Positions 1 to 7,806 of a stretch of 17,278 nucleotides of DNA are shown piece by piece. This DNA comes from Methanobacteriota archaeon. Lineage in GTDB: Archaea; Thermoplasmatota; Poseidoniia; Poseidoniales; SP79. Position numbers and translations under genes: made by a program. The stretch covers positions 7,619 through 24,896 of the forward strand of contig PAZI01000042.1 in assembly GCA_002715545.1 (NCBI GenBank), written 5' to 3'. The notes under the pieces are model-generated. The model was not told where the DNA came from and made no database searches. It saw only the letters and a program-made list of their open reading frames with translations. Each line of letters opens with the position of its first letter. Position 1 is the stretch's first letter.

Positions 1-140
1 GCAGGATCTATCGCAAATTTGCCATATGGAATCATGTCACCTTGACTCCAAGTACCACCTAGTTCGCAAGTGGACATATACATCCAATCGGTCTGGGTCA
101 ACGAAAATGTCATCGCGTCCCAATCGATATCATGTTCCAT
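1..140 (-). CDS. ilvE: Branched-chain amino acid aminotransferase, 5' part only (cut by the window edge)
   Basis: Reading leftwards from an ATG at 140, the frame stays open to the window edge and gives 46 complete codons. The peptide starts MEHDIDW, continues through a TDWMYM segment, and reaches MIPYGKFAIDP. This matches the N-terminus of fold-type IV (class IV) branched-chain aminotransferases of the IlvE/BCAT type, where a D-W-x-x-x-x-F-x-x-x-x-T-D segment is followed by a P-Y-G-x-x-x-x-D-P-A block just before the HYGQ motif. The HYGQ region and the PLP-binding lysine lie outside the window. The enzyme interconverts leucine, isoleucine and valine with their 2-oxo acids, using glutamate as amino partner. 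A G-rich stretch (GGGGGT) ends 5 nt before the ATG and may act as a ribosome-binding site. The gene diverges from the DNA polymerase gene. The family call rests on only 46 residues but the pattern is distinctive. Confidence 0.8.
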   Translation of the reverse strand, partial: MEHDIDWDAMTFSLTQTDWMYMSTCELGGTWSQGDMIPYGKFAIDP

Positions 141-242
141 CCAAGACCCCCTATATCACCCTTGGAGCACTCCTCTTTTCAAGCATGTGGGGGCGTCCGC
201 CTGAGACTCGTGCCAACCCCTTTGTGCAACGACGTTGTGTTG
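141..242. promoter_or_regulatory. Divergent promoter region between ilvE and polB
   Basis: This roughly 100-bp gap lies between two divergent starts. A TATA-like element, CTATATCA at 151-158, is the only AT-rich box in it. On the plus strand it would place transcription start near 178-182, leaving a 5' leader of about 60 nt before the chosen polB ATG. On the minus strand it sits too close to the ilvE ATG for a leaderless transcript. Reading frames can be extended through this gap on both strands, but nothing in them resembles a protein. This is a motif-level guess. Confidence 0.35.
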
Positions 243-2813
243 ATGGAAATGGGGATCTGCTTGCAGGTGGCCGTGGTCGGGATCTCATATCGCGGAATCG
301 CAAGTTCGACAGTCGTTGAGGTCTTTGGAAGAACATCAGAGGGGTTGTCAGTCGTTGTACTCGTGCATGGGATGCGACCATGGTTGGAAGTAAGCCGCCC
401 AGGACCACCACAATCTGTGAATGCCGCCGAGATTGAACGTTTGCGGGGTGTCAGACATGTCGTTGATGTGCAAGGTCCGGTCGAGAAACAAACAGAACAA
501 GGAATGAAGCCTGTCTGGCGAGTATACGTCGAGCAGCCCTATCATGTTCCAAGGGTACGAGATTCACTTGAAGGACGGTGGCTGACACATTCCTCGGACA
601 TCGTCTTTGGACAACGTCTTCTGCTCGACTTGGATCTGAGTTTGCATATCGGAGTTGAAGGAGAACTCATTGCTGCCACACCAGAAGCTGCAGCACGCAT
701 GGGAATAGAACCACCTCTGGAGGAAGATGAGGAACTTCTCTTGGCAGGAGCATCAGGCAGGTACCCATCTGACCTTATCGTCCGTAGTAATGTCGAGGAT
801 CTACGTCACATCGAACCATTCATTGCACCATTGACCACGCTTTCCTTCGATCTGGAAACCTCCATTCAGCATGGAACGGTGCTCTGTGCTGCTGCTGTAC
901 TTCGCACAAAAGATGGCGATATTGAAGCCACATTCACCGGAACTGAAAAAGAAATCATTGGAGATTTCATCGATTTCGTCAGGGAATCCGACCCGGACAT
1001 CATCACGGGGTACAATATTGACAACTTCGACCTTCCAGTACTTGAGCGACGTATCGAGGCAATGCCTGCGAAAGAACGTCTGAAGCTGGCATTAGGAAGA
1101 GTCCCCCTCGACGACGATCGAGGGAAGCCTAATCGGTCATCCAGTCGTTGGTGGAGATGTACAGGCCGCGTTATCATGGATGCGTGGTGGGAAGCACGCA
1201 TGGCGCTTCGACCAGAACGTGAATCATTGAGCCATGTCTCACAACTGCTCTTTCCAGATCAGATGGAGAAACGCAAGATGGATGTTGACGCATCTCGAAT
1301 GGATGAGGAATGGCAGGAGCGCCCTGATGTCGTGCTTGAATACTGTCTACAAGATGCCAAGCTCCCGCTTGACATCCTTGATGCCATTGCCGCACAACGA
1401 AGAAGTGAGTCACTAGGGGCTGTTGCTAAAGTTCCCTTAGAGACCGCAGTCAATGGAACAACAAGCCAATGGATTGACAGTTTGCTCGTCCGTCTGGCTG
1501 AACGATCACAAATAGTGGTGCCACGAACAAAGGGACAACGAAGTAGTGAATCGACTGAGGGAGGGTATGTCCACGACGTCAAAATGGGATTGTCAACTTG
1601 GATTGTTGTTCTTGATTTCAAATCGATGTATCCATCGATCATGATTGAACACAATGTCTGCTCAACAACGCGGACCGATGATGGAAATAAAGCATCACAT
1701 GTAGCACCTACTGGAGCGATGTTTGTTGACAAGAAAGAGAGGCTTGGTCTCATCCCACAAATTTTGACCGACCTGATGGAAAGTAGAGATTTCCACAAGG
1801 AACAGATGCGGTTGGCCGAGAAGGATGAGAACAACCACCAACATGCCTTTCATGACCGATTACAGGAATCTGTGAAGATTCTCATGAACTCATTCTATGG
1901 AGTCTTGGCTTCTTCCTTCTATCGATTCACTCATCCTGATCTCGGAGCATCAATCACAGCGTGGGCACGCAGAAAGGTGCGTGACATCATCATGCAACTC
2001 ACCGCCGAAGGCTCAGAGGTGATCTACAGTGATACAGATTCCATTTTTGTGGCGGTTCCGATGGAAGAACGACCGCCCCCTGCGAAACCTCCTCTGGACG
2101 AAGATCTGGAAATATGGGAAGAGGCGCGTAGAAGCATGATAGCATACGGTGAGAATCTTGCTGAGCGCTATTCGTCAAGTGGAGAGATGCTTGAATTCGA
2201 GAAAGGATTGACCGCTTTCTTCAGCCATGGTGCCAAGAAACGATATGTTGGACGTGTCGTATATCCTCAATTCGAGACGATTGTTCGAGGTTATGAGCCA
2301 AGAAGAACGGATGGATTCCCTATCCAATCAAAAACATTGGAAGTGATGTTCGAACATCTGCTCGATGATAAATTAGAGATGGCCATTGAACTGGCTCTTG
2401 AGACCATCAGGCGGCTCAAATTCGGCGAAGTAGACCCCAGAGATCTCGTCATTAGCCGTTCCTGCAAAGGCAGGGTTGACAAGAATAATGGGAACATTGA
2501 TTTCACGAAAGATTACGTCAACCCTGCTTCATTAGCACATGTGCAAACTGCGATGAAACGTATTGAACGCGGCTTGACATTCACTCCTGGGATGAAGGTG
2601 TCATGGATCGTCACCGATGCAAGAACCAGCCCTATGACGGTAGAGCCTTATCTCGTTGATGAAACAGGTGGTGAGCCGCCTGAACCGGATTATTCATTCT
2701 ACACCAGAAGGCTGGCCACGGCTCTCGGGCGCATCACGGAGGCCTTTGGTTGGACTGCAGGGGACCTTGTTGCAGGTACTAGGCAAACGACATTATTCTC
2801 ATTTCAAGAATGA
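243..2813 (+). CDS. polB: Family B DNA polymerase with 3'-5' proofreading exonuclease
   Basis: Replicative or repair DNA polymerase, about 856 residues, with all family B landmarks visible. Exo I is SFDLET (D203, E205), Exo II is GYNIDNFD (257-263) and Exo III is YCLQD (Y367, D371), so proofreading should be active. Polymerase motif A is DFKSMYPSI starting at D458, motif B is KILMNSFYG starting at K545, and motif C is YSDTDS (D597, D599). A KKRY thumb/palm motif follows. The last residues include QTTLFSF, which fits a PCNA-interacting box (Q-x-x-L-x-x-F) at the extreme C-terminus, as in other archaeal PolBs. No intein interrupts motifs A-C. The frame is open back to an ATG at 132, but residues before 243 look unstructured. 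The conserved start (VVEVFGRT, matching the family's V-x-L-F-G-R-T) lies about 20 residues after the ATG at 243. An ATG at 249 is equally possible, and neither has a clear Shine-Dalgarno. Confidence 0.96.
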   Translation: MEMGICLQVAVVGISYRGIASSTVVEVFGRTSEGLSVVVLVHGMRPWLEVSRPGPPQSVNAAEIERLRGVRHVVDVQGPVEKQTEQGMKPVWRVYVEQPYHVPRVRDSLEGRWLTHSSDIVFGQRLLLDLDLSLHIGVEGELIAATPEAAARMGIEPPLEEDEELLLAGASGRYPSDLIVRSNVEDLRHIEPFIAPLTTLSFDLETSIQHGTVLCAAAVLRTKDGDIEATFTGTEKEIIGDFIDFVRESDPDIITGYNIDNFDLPVLERRIEAMPAKERLKLALGRVPLDDDRGKPNRSSSRWWRCTGRVIMDAWWEARMALRPERESLSHVSQLLFPDQMEKRKMDVDASRMDEEWQERPDVVLEYCLQDAKLPLDILDAIAAQRRSESLGAVAKVPLETAVNGTTSQWIDSLLVRLAERSQIVVPRTKGQRSSESTEGGYVHDVKMGLSTWIVVLDFKSMYPSIMIEHNVCSTTRTDDGNKASHVAPTGAMFVDKKERLGLIPQILTDLMESRDFHKEQMRLAEKDENNHQHAFHDRLQESVKILMNSFYGVLASSFYRFTHPDLGASITAWARRKVRDIIMQLTAEGSEVIYSDTDSIFVAVPMEERPPPAKPPLDEDLEIWEEARRSMIAYGENLAERYSSSGEMLEFEKGLTAFFSHGAKKRYVGRVVYPQFETIVRGYEPRRTDGFPIQSKTLEVMFEHLLDDKLEMAIELALETIRRLKFGEVDPRDLVISRSCKGRVDKNNGNIDFTKDYVNPASLAHVQTAMKRIERGLTFTPGMKVSWIVTDARTSPMTVEPYLVDETGGEPPEPDYSFYTRRLATALGRITEAFGWTAGDLVAGTRQTTLFSFQE

Positions 2814-2836
2814 AGCGAAGCAGCGAGAGGTTGAAC

Positions 2837-4063
2837 ATGCACGCCCCACTCAGTAGGGTCATGCGAGCCATGGGTGTTGTCGCGCTGGTGATGCTCAGTG
2901 CGTCACTTGCAGGCTGTGTGGAGTCGCTACAGGAGAACCGCGCCCCTACTGCGCTATTCTCGATGAGCGTTGATGGAGGAATCATCGACGATGGACGTGC
3001 AATTATCGTTGGACAGAGACTCACACTCGATGCATCTGCCTCATCAGATGACGATGGAGACACTCTTACGTGGGATTGGACCATCTCCAGAAATGTAGAG
3101 GTCATCTCCGAGATGACGGGAAAAACCGCTGAGTGGAAGGCAGACAGCGCAGGTAGCGTGACCATCCTTCTCACCGTGAGAGATGGTGAGGACACGGCCA
3201 CCAAAGAGGCCACGGTGAATGTGGTTCAGCAGGGGGCTGTGGCTCCCAAGGCATGCGCAGGGGGTAACGAAGGCACCTGTCCCGACCCTGATTCATCATC
3301 ATCGCCGAATACCCACTATGCCTACACCATCACTGTCAACAAAGAAAGCGATGATCGTGAGATGACGGAGACAATCGATGTCGAACTTGATGCCAGCGGT
3401 TCTGGCCTGAGCTCTGATGCGGATCTCAATGCCCGTATCGATGAGTATATCTGGGATCTGGATACAACTTTCGATAAAGATGGGGATGGCGACAAAGCCA
3501 ACGATAGAGATGCAGAAGGCATCACCTACAAGATGACTGGACTCTCAGCGGGGGCGTATCCCATCGCACTGACTGTTGTGGATAACAACGGATTAGACGA
3601 CCGACATGAAACCATGGTGTACATCGATTGGATAGGAACATGGAATGAATTGACAGTGGGTCGCAACGATTCACAGTCGGACAATGATATTGATTTTACA
3701 TTCACAGCGACTTACGAGTCTTCACCTACTGACAAGAATATCCGGCGCGTTGAAATCATCGCCATCTACCCCGAACAAGATGAGGATCTCAACAACCCCA
3801 TTGGAGGACAATTCTCAGATAACGAGCTTGATCTATACATCTACAACTCAACAGATGATGAGGTTCAGAACAATAGTGGAGATGATGATCGGGAAAATGC
3901 AAACTGTGAGATGGAAGAGGAAGAAGAATGCTCTCGTGTTCTGATTAGCCGCTCATTCTTCAGAGTCTATGATGATGGTGATTGGACTGCCGTACTATTC
4001 AATGGGCAACGTCATGATACTGGTGATGTCAAAGTCACGATTCACGTGCAGTATGCAGTGTGA
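2837..4063 (+). CDS. PKD-domain surface lipoprotein
   Basis: Predicted membrane-anchored extracellular protein of 408 residues. The N-terminus has arginines, then a hydrophobic stretch, then a lipobox LAGC with the modified cysteine at C27. Two immunoglobulin-like PKD domains follow: about 35-130 (NRAPTA... LDASASSDDDGD... WDW... LTVRDG) and about 162-264 (LDASGSG... YIWDLD... LTVVDNNG). The second carries an Asp-rich DKDGDGD loop that could bind calcium. The C-terminal 140 residues are beta-rich, acidic and not recognised. Cysteine pairs C140/C147 and one near residue 370 may form disulfides. An ATG at 2810 overlaps the polB stop as ATGA. I prefer the ATG at 2837 because GAGAGG ends 6 nt before it and the signal peptide begins naturally there. 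Close spacing implies co-transcription with polB, although the functions are unrelated. The ligand or role is unknown. Confidence 0.85.
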   Translation: MHAPLSRVMRAMGVVALVMLSASLAGCVESLQENRAPTALFSMSVDGGIIDDGRAIIVGQRLTLDASASSDDDGDTLTWDWTISRNVEVISEMTGKTAEWKADSAGSVTILLTVRDGEDTATKEATVNVVQQGAVAPKACAGGNEGTCPDPDSSSSPNTHYAYTITVNKESDDREMTETIDVELDASGSGLSSDADLNARIDEYIWDLDTTFDKDGDGDKANDRDAEGITYKMTGLSAGAYPIALTVVDNNGLDDRHETMVYIDWIGTWNELTVGRNDSQSDNDIDFTFTATYESSPTDKNIRRVEIIAIYPEQDEDLNNPIGGQFSDNELDLYIYNSTDDEVQNNSGDDDRENANCEMEEEEECSRVLISRSFFRVYDDGDWTAVLFNGQRHDTGDVKVTIHVQYAV

Positions 4064-4068
4064 ACCTC

Positions 4069-4434
4069 TCATTCCATTTCTAGATTCATCTCTTCTGCGA
4101 ACTCCCGAGGCACGTCAACCATCGTGCGTAGAAGAGCCTGACCAATCGATTTTCCTTGGGCATCGAGCCGCAGCGCCACAGTTCCTCCGCCTTGTAGAGC
4201 GTTGAACAACAGAACATTGAGGGCTCCAATACCCTCAAGTGAGTGCCGTGCAATACCCCCTTCTGCCATATCACCAAAGAGACGTTCCAATAATTCTGCA
4301 GATACGACTTCATCAAGAAGTGAGAACCAATCTCTCTGGCGTGCAATGATTCCGATGTTGACATGGTCTCCTTTGTCTCCACTACGTGCTACGGCAATCT
4401 GATCCAAGCGGACTCTGACCATATCTTGGCTCAT
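4069..4434 (-). CDS. AtuA-like C-terminal ferredoxin-fold domain protein (small partner of the DUF1446 protein)
   Basis: A 121-residue protein matching the small domain usually fused to the C-terminus of AtuA (acyclic terpene utilization) proteins. The diagnostic block is near the N-terminus: IAVARSGDKGDHVNIGI, the A-R-S-G-D-K-G-x-x-x-N-I-G signature of that domain. A helix with ELLERLFGD and a beta strand ALNVLLFNAL with GGG follow. Here the domain is a separate gene whose ATG overlaps the TGA of the upstream DUF1446 gene (ATGA, 4431-4434), so translation is probably coupled and the two products likely form a complex. No catalytic activity has been firmly assigned to this domain. The stop lies 5 nt from the convergent lipoprotein stop. 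Confidence 0.85.
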   Translation of the reverse strand: MSQDMVRVRLDQIAVARSGDKGDHVNIGIIARQRDWFSLLDEVVSAELLERLFGDMAEGGIARHSLEGIGALNVLLFNALQGGGTVALRLDAQGKSIGQALLRTMVDVPREFAEEMNLEME

Positions 4435-6032
4435 CGACGTTCACTTCCTTTGAGACGTTCCAGGAATGCACTCGCAATGCGCTGAGTTCGACCAGCAGGG
4501 GCGTTGCGCTGCAGCCGCTCAAGCCGATCTGTCAATTCGTGTTCAATGAAAGCCTGAACTTGACCAAGCCAGAGACGAAGCTGAATAAGAACTGGACGTG
4601 GTAAATCCTCAAGACGCGAGTCAAGCAACTCCAAAGCGACTCGGGGTTCAACGTGTGAACGCTCGATCAGAGCGGGCCAGAAGCGAAACTGTGCCCTAGG
4701 ACGTGGGCGTGCACCATAGCCCGCAACCCCTGCAGGACCTGTCAATACGAGTGGGGCAACCTCACGTCCAAATTCGACGACTTGGCGGCGAGAAGGCGAT
4801 CTTACAGCCCAACGAACCAGAATCTCAGGAGGATCAAATGTCTCCATCTCAAGACCAGGAGGTAATGTGGTCCCTGAACCATGGTATTCGGTGTGAACTT
4901 CAAGATCATCGAGACCCACCGCTTCAAGACGTGCTCGAATCGTTTCATCCAGACGTTGCGCTCGGGCCAAAGTATCCGGTCCTGGTACCAAAAGAGAGGA
5001 GGTTGCAAACCAGCCATCTGAGAATGATGCTGAGATCTTCAACTGCTCAGGCTGTGGATGGCCACTAGCACCTCTCATCCGTACACCTCCTTCAACTTCA
5101 TCGAGTTCAATAGCCCTCATGTCAACGAGAACATCGGGAGTTGGATAGCCAGCAGGGTCACCTATCTCATAGACAAGTTGTTCAGCAACCGATAATCGAT
5201 CAAGGCGTCCTCCTGAAGTAGGTGGCTTGGTTATCAAAACACCCCCTTTCACATCGACACAGGCTACAGGATAGCCAATGTTTCCAAGATCTGGTTGGGT
5301 ATTCCAATCAGTAGCGTTTCCACCAGTAACCTGGGCTCCGCATTCAATGAGGTGCCCTGCAATCGTCCAAGATGCCAGTAAATCGAGAGCTGTATCCGCA
5401 TCTGGAGACCAAGTATCGATTGGGCCACAGAGTGGTAGTCCCTTGGCTTCGGCACGAGCGGCCCAACCCGCTTCATAGACCATTGGTCCTACGGTCAAAC
5501 TAGCATCTGCTACTCGGCCAGTAATGACAATATCAGCACCTCGTTCAAGAGCTCGAGCGATTGGGCCCGCACCGATGTAAGCATTCGCAGAAGCCAATTT
5601 ATCCCTGACAGAGGTGATTGGATCTCCAACCTCCATGTGATTGAGTCTAGCTCCCGAATCAATGAGTGTGGACATGTATGGCATGAGGTCATCTCCTGTG
5701 ACAACACCCACCTTACAATCATCCCAGCCTGATTCGATTGCAAGAGCTAGAACTGTCTTGGCGCAAGCCTCTGGATGGGCGCCACCTGCATTTGTAATGA
5801 GGCGTGTGCCACGCTCCCTCAACTCCTGAATGCCACCGGCACCAAGCCATTCGATCAAATCTGTCGCCCAGCCAGCATGTCGGTCCCTGCTACGTTGTTT
5901 AGCAAGAATCGACATTGTAAGTTCAGCAAGATAGTCGATGATGAGGTAATCAAGTTCCCCTGTTTGCAGGAGTTCGACAGGAGCTACAAGTCGGTCCCCG
6001 TAGAATCCGCCGCCACCTCCTATACGTACCAT
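4431..6032 (-). CDS. AtuA family protein (DUF1446), N-terminal large subunit
   Basis: A 533-residue protein of the AtuA/DUF1446 family. Family features run from the first residues: VRIGGGGGFYGDR, then LDYLIIDYLAELTMSI (30-45), NAGG (81-84), TGRVADASLT around 171-180, and GHLIECGAQVTGGNATDW around 226-243. AtuA was first linked to acyclic terpene (citronellol, geraniol) catabolism with geranyl-CoA carboxylase in Pseudomonas. Related genes elsewhere sit with acyl-CoA carboxylase and enoyl-CoA hydratase genes. None of those partners are in this window, so the substrate here is unknown, though a CoA-thioester substrate is a reasonable inference. The frame extends to a GTG at 6062 and has another ATG at 6047. 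I chose 6032 because family members begin about three residues before the I-G-G motif. Bacterial AtuA usually has the small domain fused, whereas here it is the next gene. Confidence 0.85.
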   Translation of the reverse strand: MVRIGGGGGFYGDRLVAPVELLQTGELDYLIIDYLAELTMSILAKQRSRDRHAGWATDLIEWLGAGGIQELRERGTRLITNAGGAHPEACAKTVLALAIESGWDDCKVGVVTGDDLMPYMSTLIDSGARLNHMEVGDPITSVRDKLASANAYIGAGPIARALERGADIVITGRVADASLTVGPMVYEAGWAARAEAKGLPLCGPIDTWSPDADTALDLLASWTIAGHLIECGAQVTGGNATDWNTQPDLGNIGYPVACVDVKGGVLITKPPTSGGRLDRLSVAEQLVYEIGDPAGYPTPDVLVDMRAIELDEVEGGVRMRGASGHPQPEQLKISASFSDGWFATSSLLVPGPDTLARAQRLDETIRARLEAVGLDDLEVHTEYHGSGTTLPPGLEMETFDPPEILVRWAVRSPSRRQVVEFGREVAPLVLTGPAGVAGYGARPRPRAQFRFWPALIERSHVEPRVALELLDSRLEDLPRPVLIQLRLWLGQVQAFIEHELTDRLERLQRNAPAGRTQRIASAFLERLKGSERR

Positions 6033-6154
6033 TTGAGGGGACAACATCCCCTTCAATGGCACACTGCTCTTGAAATCATTGTCGAGCCGTTACGTACAGG
6101 CCTTCCGTAAGGGTTTAATTGGTCATGCTCTCCGCCGGGCGTAGAGGAATTGCA
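6033..6154. promoter_or_regulatory. Divergent promoter region between the AtuA module and EF-1 alpha
   Basis: About 120 bp separates the two divergent starts. A TATA-like TTTAATT at 6114-6120 would put plus-strand initiation near 6141, just before the EF-1 alpha Shine-Dalgarno, giving a very short leader. An imperfectly spaced inverted repeat lies at 6090-6110 (TTACG, 11-nt spacer, CGTAA). It sits just upstream of the TATA-like box and could be an operator, but inverted repeats this short arise by chance. The minus-strand promoter for the AtuA pair is not clear. Confidence 0.35.
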
Positions 6155-7447
6155 ATGGGCTCCCAATGGGAAGATAAGAAGAAGCCACACCTGAACATCG
6201 TGTTCATAGGTCACGTCGATCACGGAAAGTCAACCACAGTAGGGCGCTTACTGCTTGATACAGGACACATTGAGCCACACGTCATTGAGAAATTTGAGAA
6301 GGAAGCTTCAGAGAAAGGCAAAGCCGGATTCGGATTCGCCTACGTGATGGATGGTTTGAAGGAGGAAAGGGAGCGAGGTATCACAATTGATGTCGCTCAT
6401 AAAGAGTTCTTTACGCCAAAATACTACTACACAGTCATTGACGCTCCGGGCCACCGTGACTTCGTCAAGAACATGATCACAGGAACCTCACAGGCCGATG
6501 CAGCAGTTCTACTCTGCGCAGCGAATGACGGGGTTAACGAGCAGACCAAAGAACACATGTTCCTTGCACGTGTTCTTGGTGTCAAGCAACTCATCATTCT
6601 GGTCAATAAGATGGACATCAGTGGTGTCGACTACAGCGAAGACAGGTACAAGCAAGTCTGCGAAGAACTCGGTAGCTGGCTGAAGAAGGCTGGATTCAAT
6701 CCAGCAGACATACCAATGATTCCAGCCTCTGCATTCGATGGCGACAACATCTACAACCGAAGTGAGAAACTGTCATGGTACAGCGGCCCAACGCTGTTCG
6801 AGGCAGTAGATGGCGTGAACATGCCAGAAAAGCCAACCGACAGGCCTCTTCGAATGCCGATTCAGGACGTTTACAAGATCAGTGGTATCGGCACCGTACC
6901 AGTTGGAAAAATCGAGACAGGCGTCCTCCAGAAGGACAAGACTGTCGTATTCAATCCGTCACAGAAGTCTGCTAAGGTGAAATCCATTGAGATGCACCAC
7001 ACCCAAGTAGATAGGGCAGAGCCGGGAGACAATGTCGGATTCAATATCCACGGCCTTGCAGCCACAGACATTCGACGTGGTGACGTTGCTGGATACGAAG
7101 ATTCACCACCTACCTTTGTTCGTCATGATGAGACCTTTGTCGGTCAGATACAGATTATGACGATTCCAAAAGCCATCTCCGTGGGTTACACACCAGTGTT
7201 CCATGCCCACACCTCACAGGTCGCCGTGCAATTTTCAGAGCTTCTTGAGAAAACGAGCAAAGGTAACAAGGAGAACAACCCTGATTTCCTGAAAAGCAAT
7301 GACGCGGCTCTTGTTCGTTTCAAGCCCACCAAGCCAATGGCAATGGAACAGATGGCTGATTTCCCTGAACTTGCCCGCTTCGCCATCCGAGACATGGGTC
7401 AGACCGTTGCTGCTGGCGTCTGCATGAAGATAGAGAAGAAGGCGTGA
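6155..7447 (+). CDS. tuf: Translation elongation factor EF-1 alpha
   Basis: GTPase that delivers aminoacyl-tRNA to the ribosomal A site. It is 430 residues, a normal archaeal length. G-domain motifs are G1 GHVDHGKS (19-26), switch I/G2 with the threonine in RERGITID (72-79), G3 DAPGH (96-100) and G4 NKMD (151-154). Beta-barrel domains 2 and 3 follow, including the KIETGVL segment and a C-terminal [14 protein letters not shown] block. The frame continues upstream to a TTG at 6119 and an ATG at 6125. The ATG at 6155 is preferred because AGAGG ends 7 nt before it and the product begins [14 protein letters not shown], like other archaeal EF-1 alphas. The rps10 gene follows after 22 nt, the classical archaeal tuf-rps10 order, so they are probably one transcript. 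Confidence 0.97.
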   Translation: MGSQWEDKKKPHLNIVFIGHVDHGKSTTVGRLLLDTGHIEPHVIEKFEKEASEKGKAGFGFAYVMDGLKEERERGITIDVAHKEFFTPKYYYTVIDAPGHRDFVKNMITGTSQADAAVLLCAANDGVNEQTKEHMFLARVLGVKQLIILVNKMDISGVDYSEDRYKQVCEELGSWLKKAGFNPADIPMIPASAFDGDNIYNRSEKLSWYSGPTLFEAVDGVNMPEKPTDRPLRMPIQDVYKISGIGTVPVGKIETGVLQKDKTVVFNPSQKSAKVKSIEMHHTQVDRAEPGDNVGFNIHGLAATDIRRGDVAGYEDSPPTFVRHDETFVGQIQIMTIPKAISVGYTPVFHAHTSQVAVQFSELLEKTSKGNKENNPDFLKSNDAALVRFKPTKPMAMEQMADFPELARFAIRDMGQTVAAGVCMKIEKKA

Positions 7448-7457
7448 AGCCATAACG

Positions 7458-7469
7458 GGAGGCTGTGAT
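7458..7469 (+). promoter_or_regulatory. Ribosome-binding site that fixes the rps10 start
   Basis: GGAGG at 7458-7462 is followed by 7 nt and then the CTG at 7470. The same 7-nt spacing is seen before EF-1 alpha (ATG) and pyrG (TTG) in this window. It supports CTG as the rps10 initiation codon. A GTG at 7465 is out of frame and too close to the GGAGG. Confidence 0.7.
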
Positions 7470-7799
7470 CTGGCACAGGTCTTCACTATCCGACTAACGT
7501 CGGAGGATCACAAGCAGCTCGATGCTGTATGCAGAACCATCAAGCAGGCTGCTGAAGAGACTGGTACGAAGATTCGTGGACCAATCCCCCTTCCGACTAG
7601 AAGACTCGTTGTTCCTTGTAGAAAGTCCCCAGATGGTGAGGGGTCTGAGACCTATGACCACTGGGAAATGCGAGTCCACAAGCGTATGGTTGAGTTATAC
7701 TCATCTAATACCAAGGATGACAGTGTTGTGAGAAAACTCACGCAACTCAAAATCCCAGACTCAGTCACGATTGAGTTCAACCTCCGTATCGTCAATTGA
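7470..7799 (+). CDS. rps10: Small ribosomal subunit protein uS10, apparently starting at CTG
   Basis: A 109-residue uS10, which sits at the 30S head. The translation shows the family throughout: AQVFTIRLTSEDHKQLDAVC at the N-terminus, GPIPLPTRRLVVP in the long extended loop (37-49), WEMRVHKRMVEL, and a C-terminal IPDSVTIEFNLRIVN. The protein has no ATG, GTG or TTG at its N-terminus. The only in-frame NTG codon there is CTG at 7470, placed exactly where Met precedes AQVF in relatives and 7 nt after GGAGG. The next in-frame ATG is near residue 67, too late for a functional protein. A CTG start, or a sequence error changing ATG to CTG, are the two explanations. The gene follows EF-1 alpha by 22 nt. 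Its stop is 7 nt from the convergent Gins51-like stop. Confidence 0.93.
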   Translation: MAQVFTIRLTSEDHKQLDAVCRTIKQAAEETGTKIRGPIPLPTRRLVVPCRKSPDGEGSETYDHWEMRVHKRMVELYSSNTKDDSVVRKLTQLKIPDSVTIEFNLRIVN

Positions 7800-7806
7800 A
7801 AGTGAC

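Noticed and set aside
132..242. N-terminal extension of PolB back to the ATG at 132
   Set aside because: The added 37 residues are not polymerase-like and would occupy the divergent promoter. The conserved N-terminus begins about 20 residues after the ATG at 243.
26..319. A 97-codon plus-strand reading frame at the left edge
   Set aside because: It lies over the ilvE start and the polB N-terminus in another frame, has low-complexity composition and resembles no family.
1259..1834. A 191-codon minus-strand frame inside polB
   Set aside because: It is opposite the exonuclease and motif A coding region, is Ser/Arg-rich as expected of antisense shadows, and has no recognisable motif.
1614..2045. 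Intein in PolB at motif A, B or C, common in archaeal polymerases
   Set aside because: Motifs A, B and C are continuous, and the distances between them are normal for an intein-free polymerase.
7465..7467. GTG as the start of rps10
   Set aside because: It is out of frame with uS10 and only 2 nt after the GGAGG. CTG at 7470 is in frame at a normal distance.
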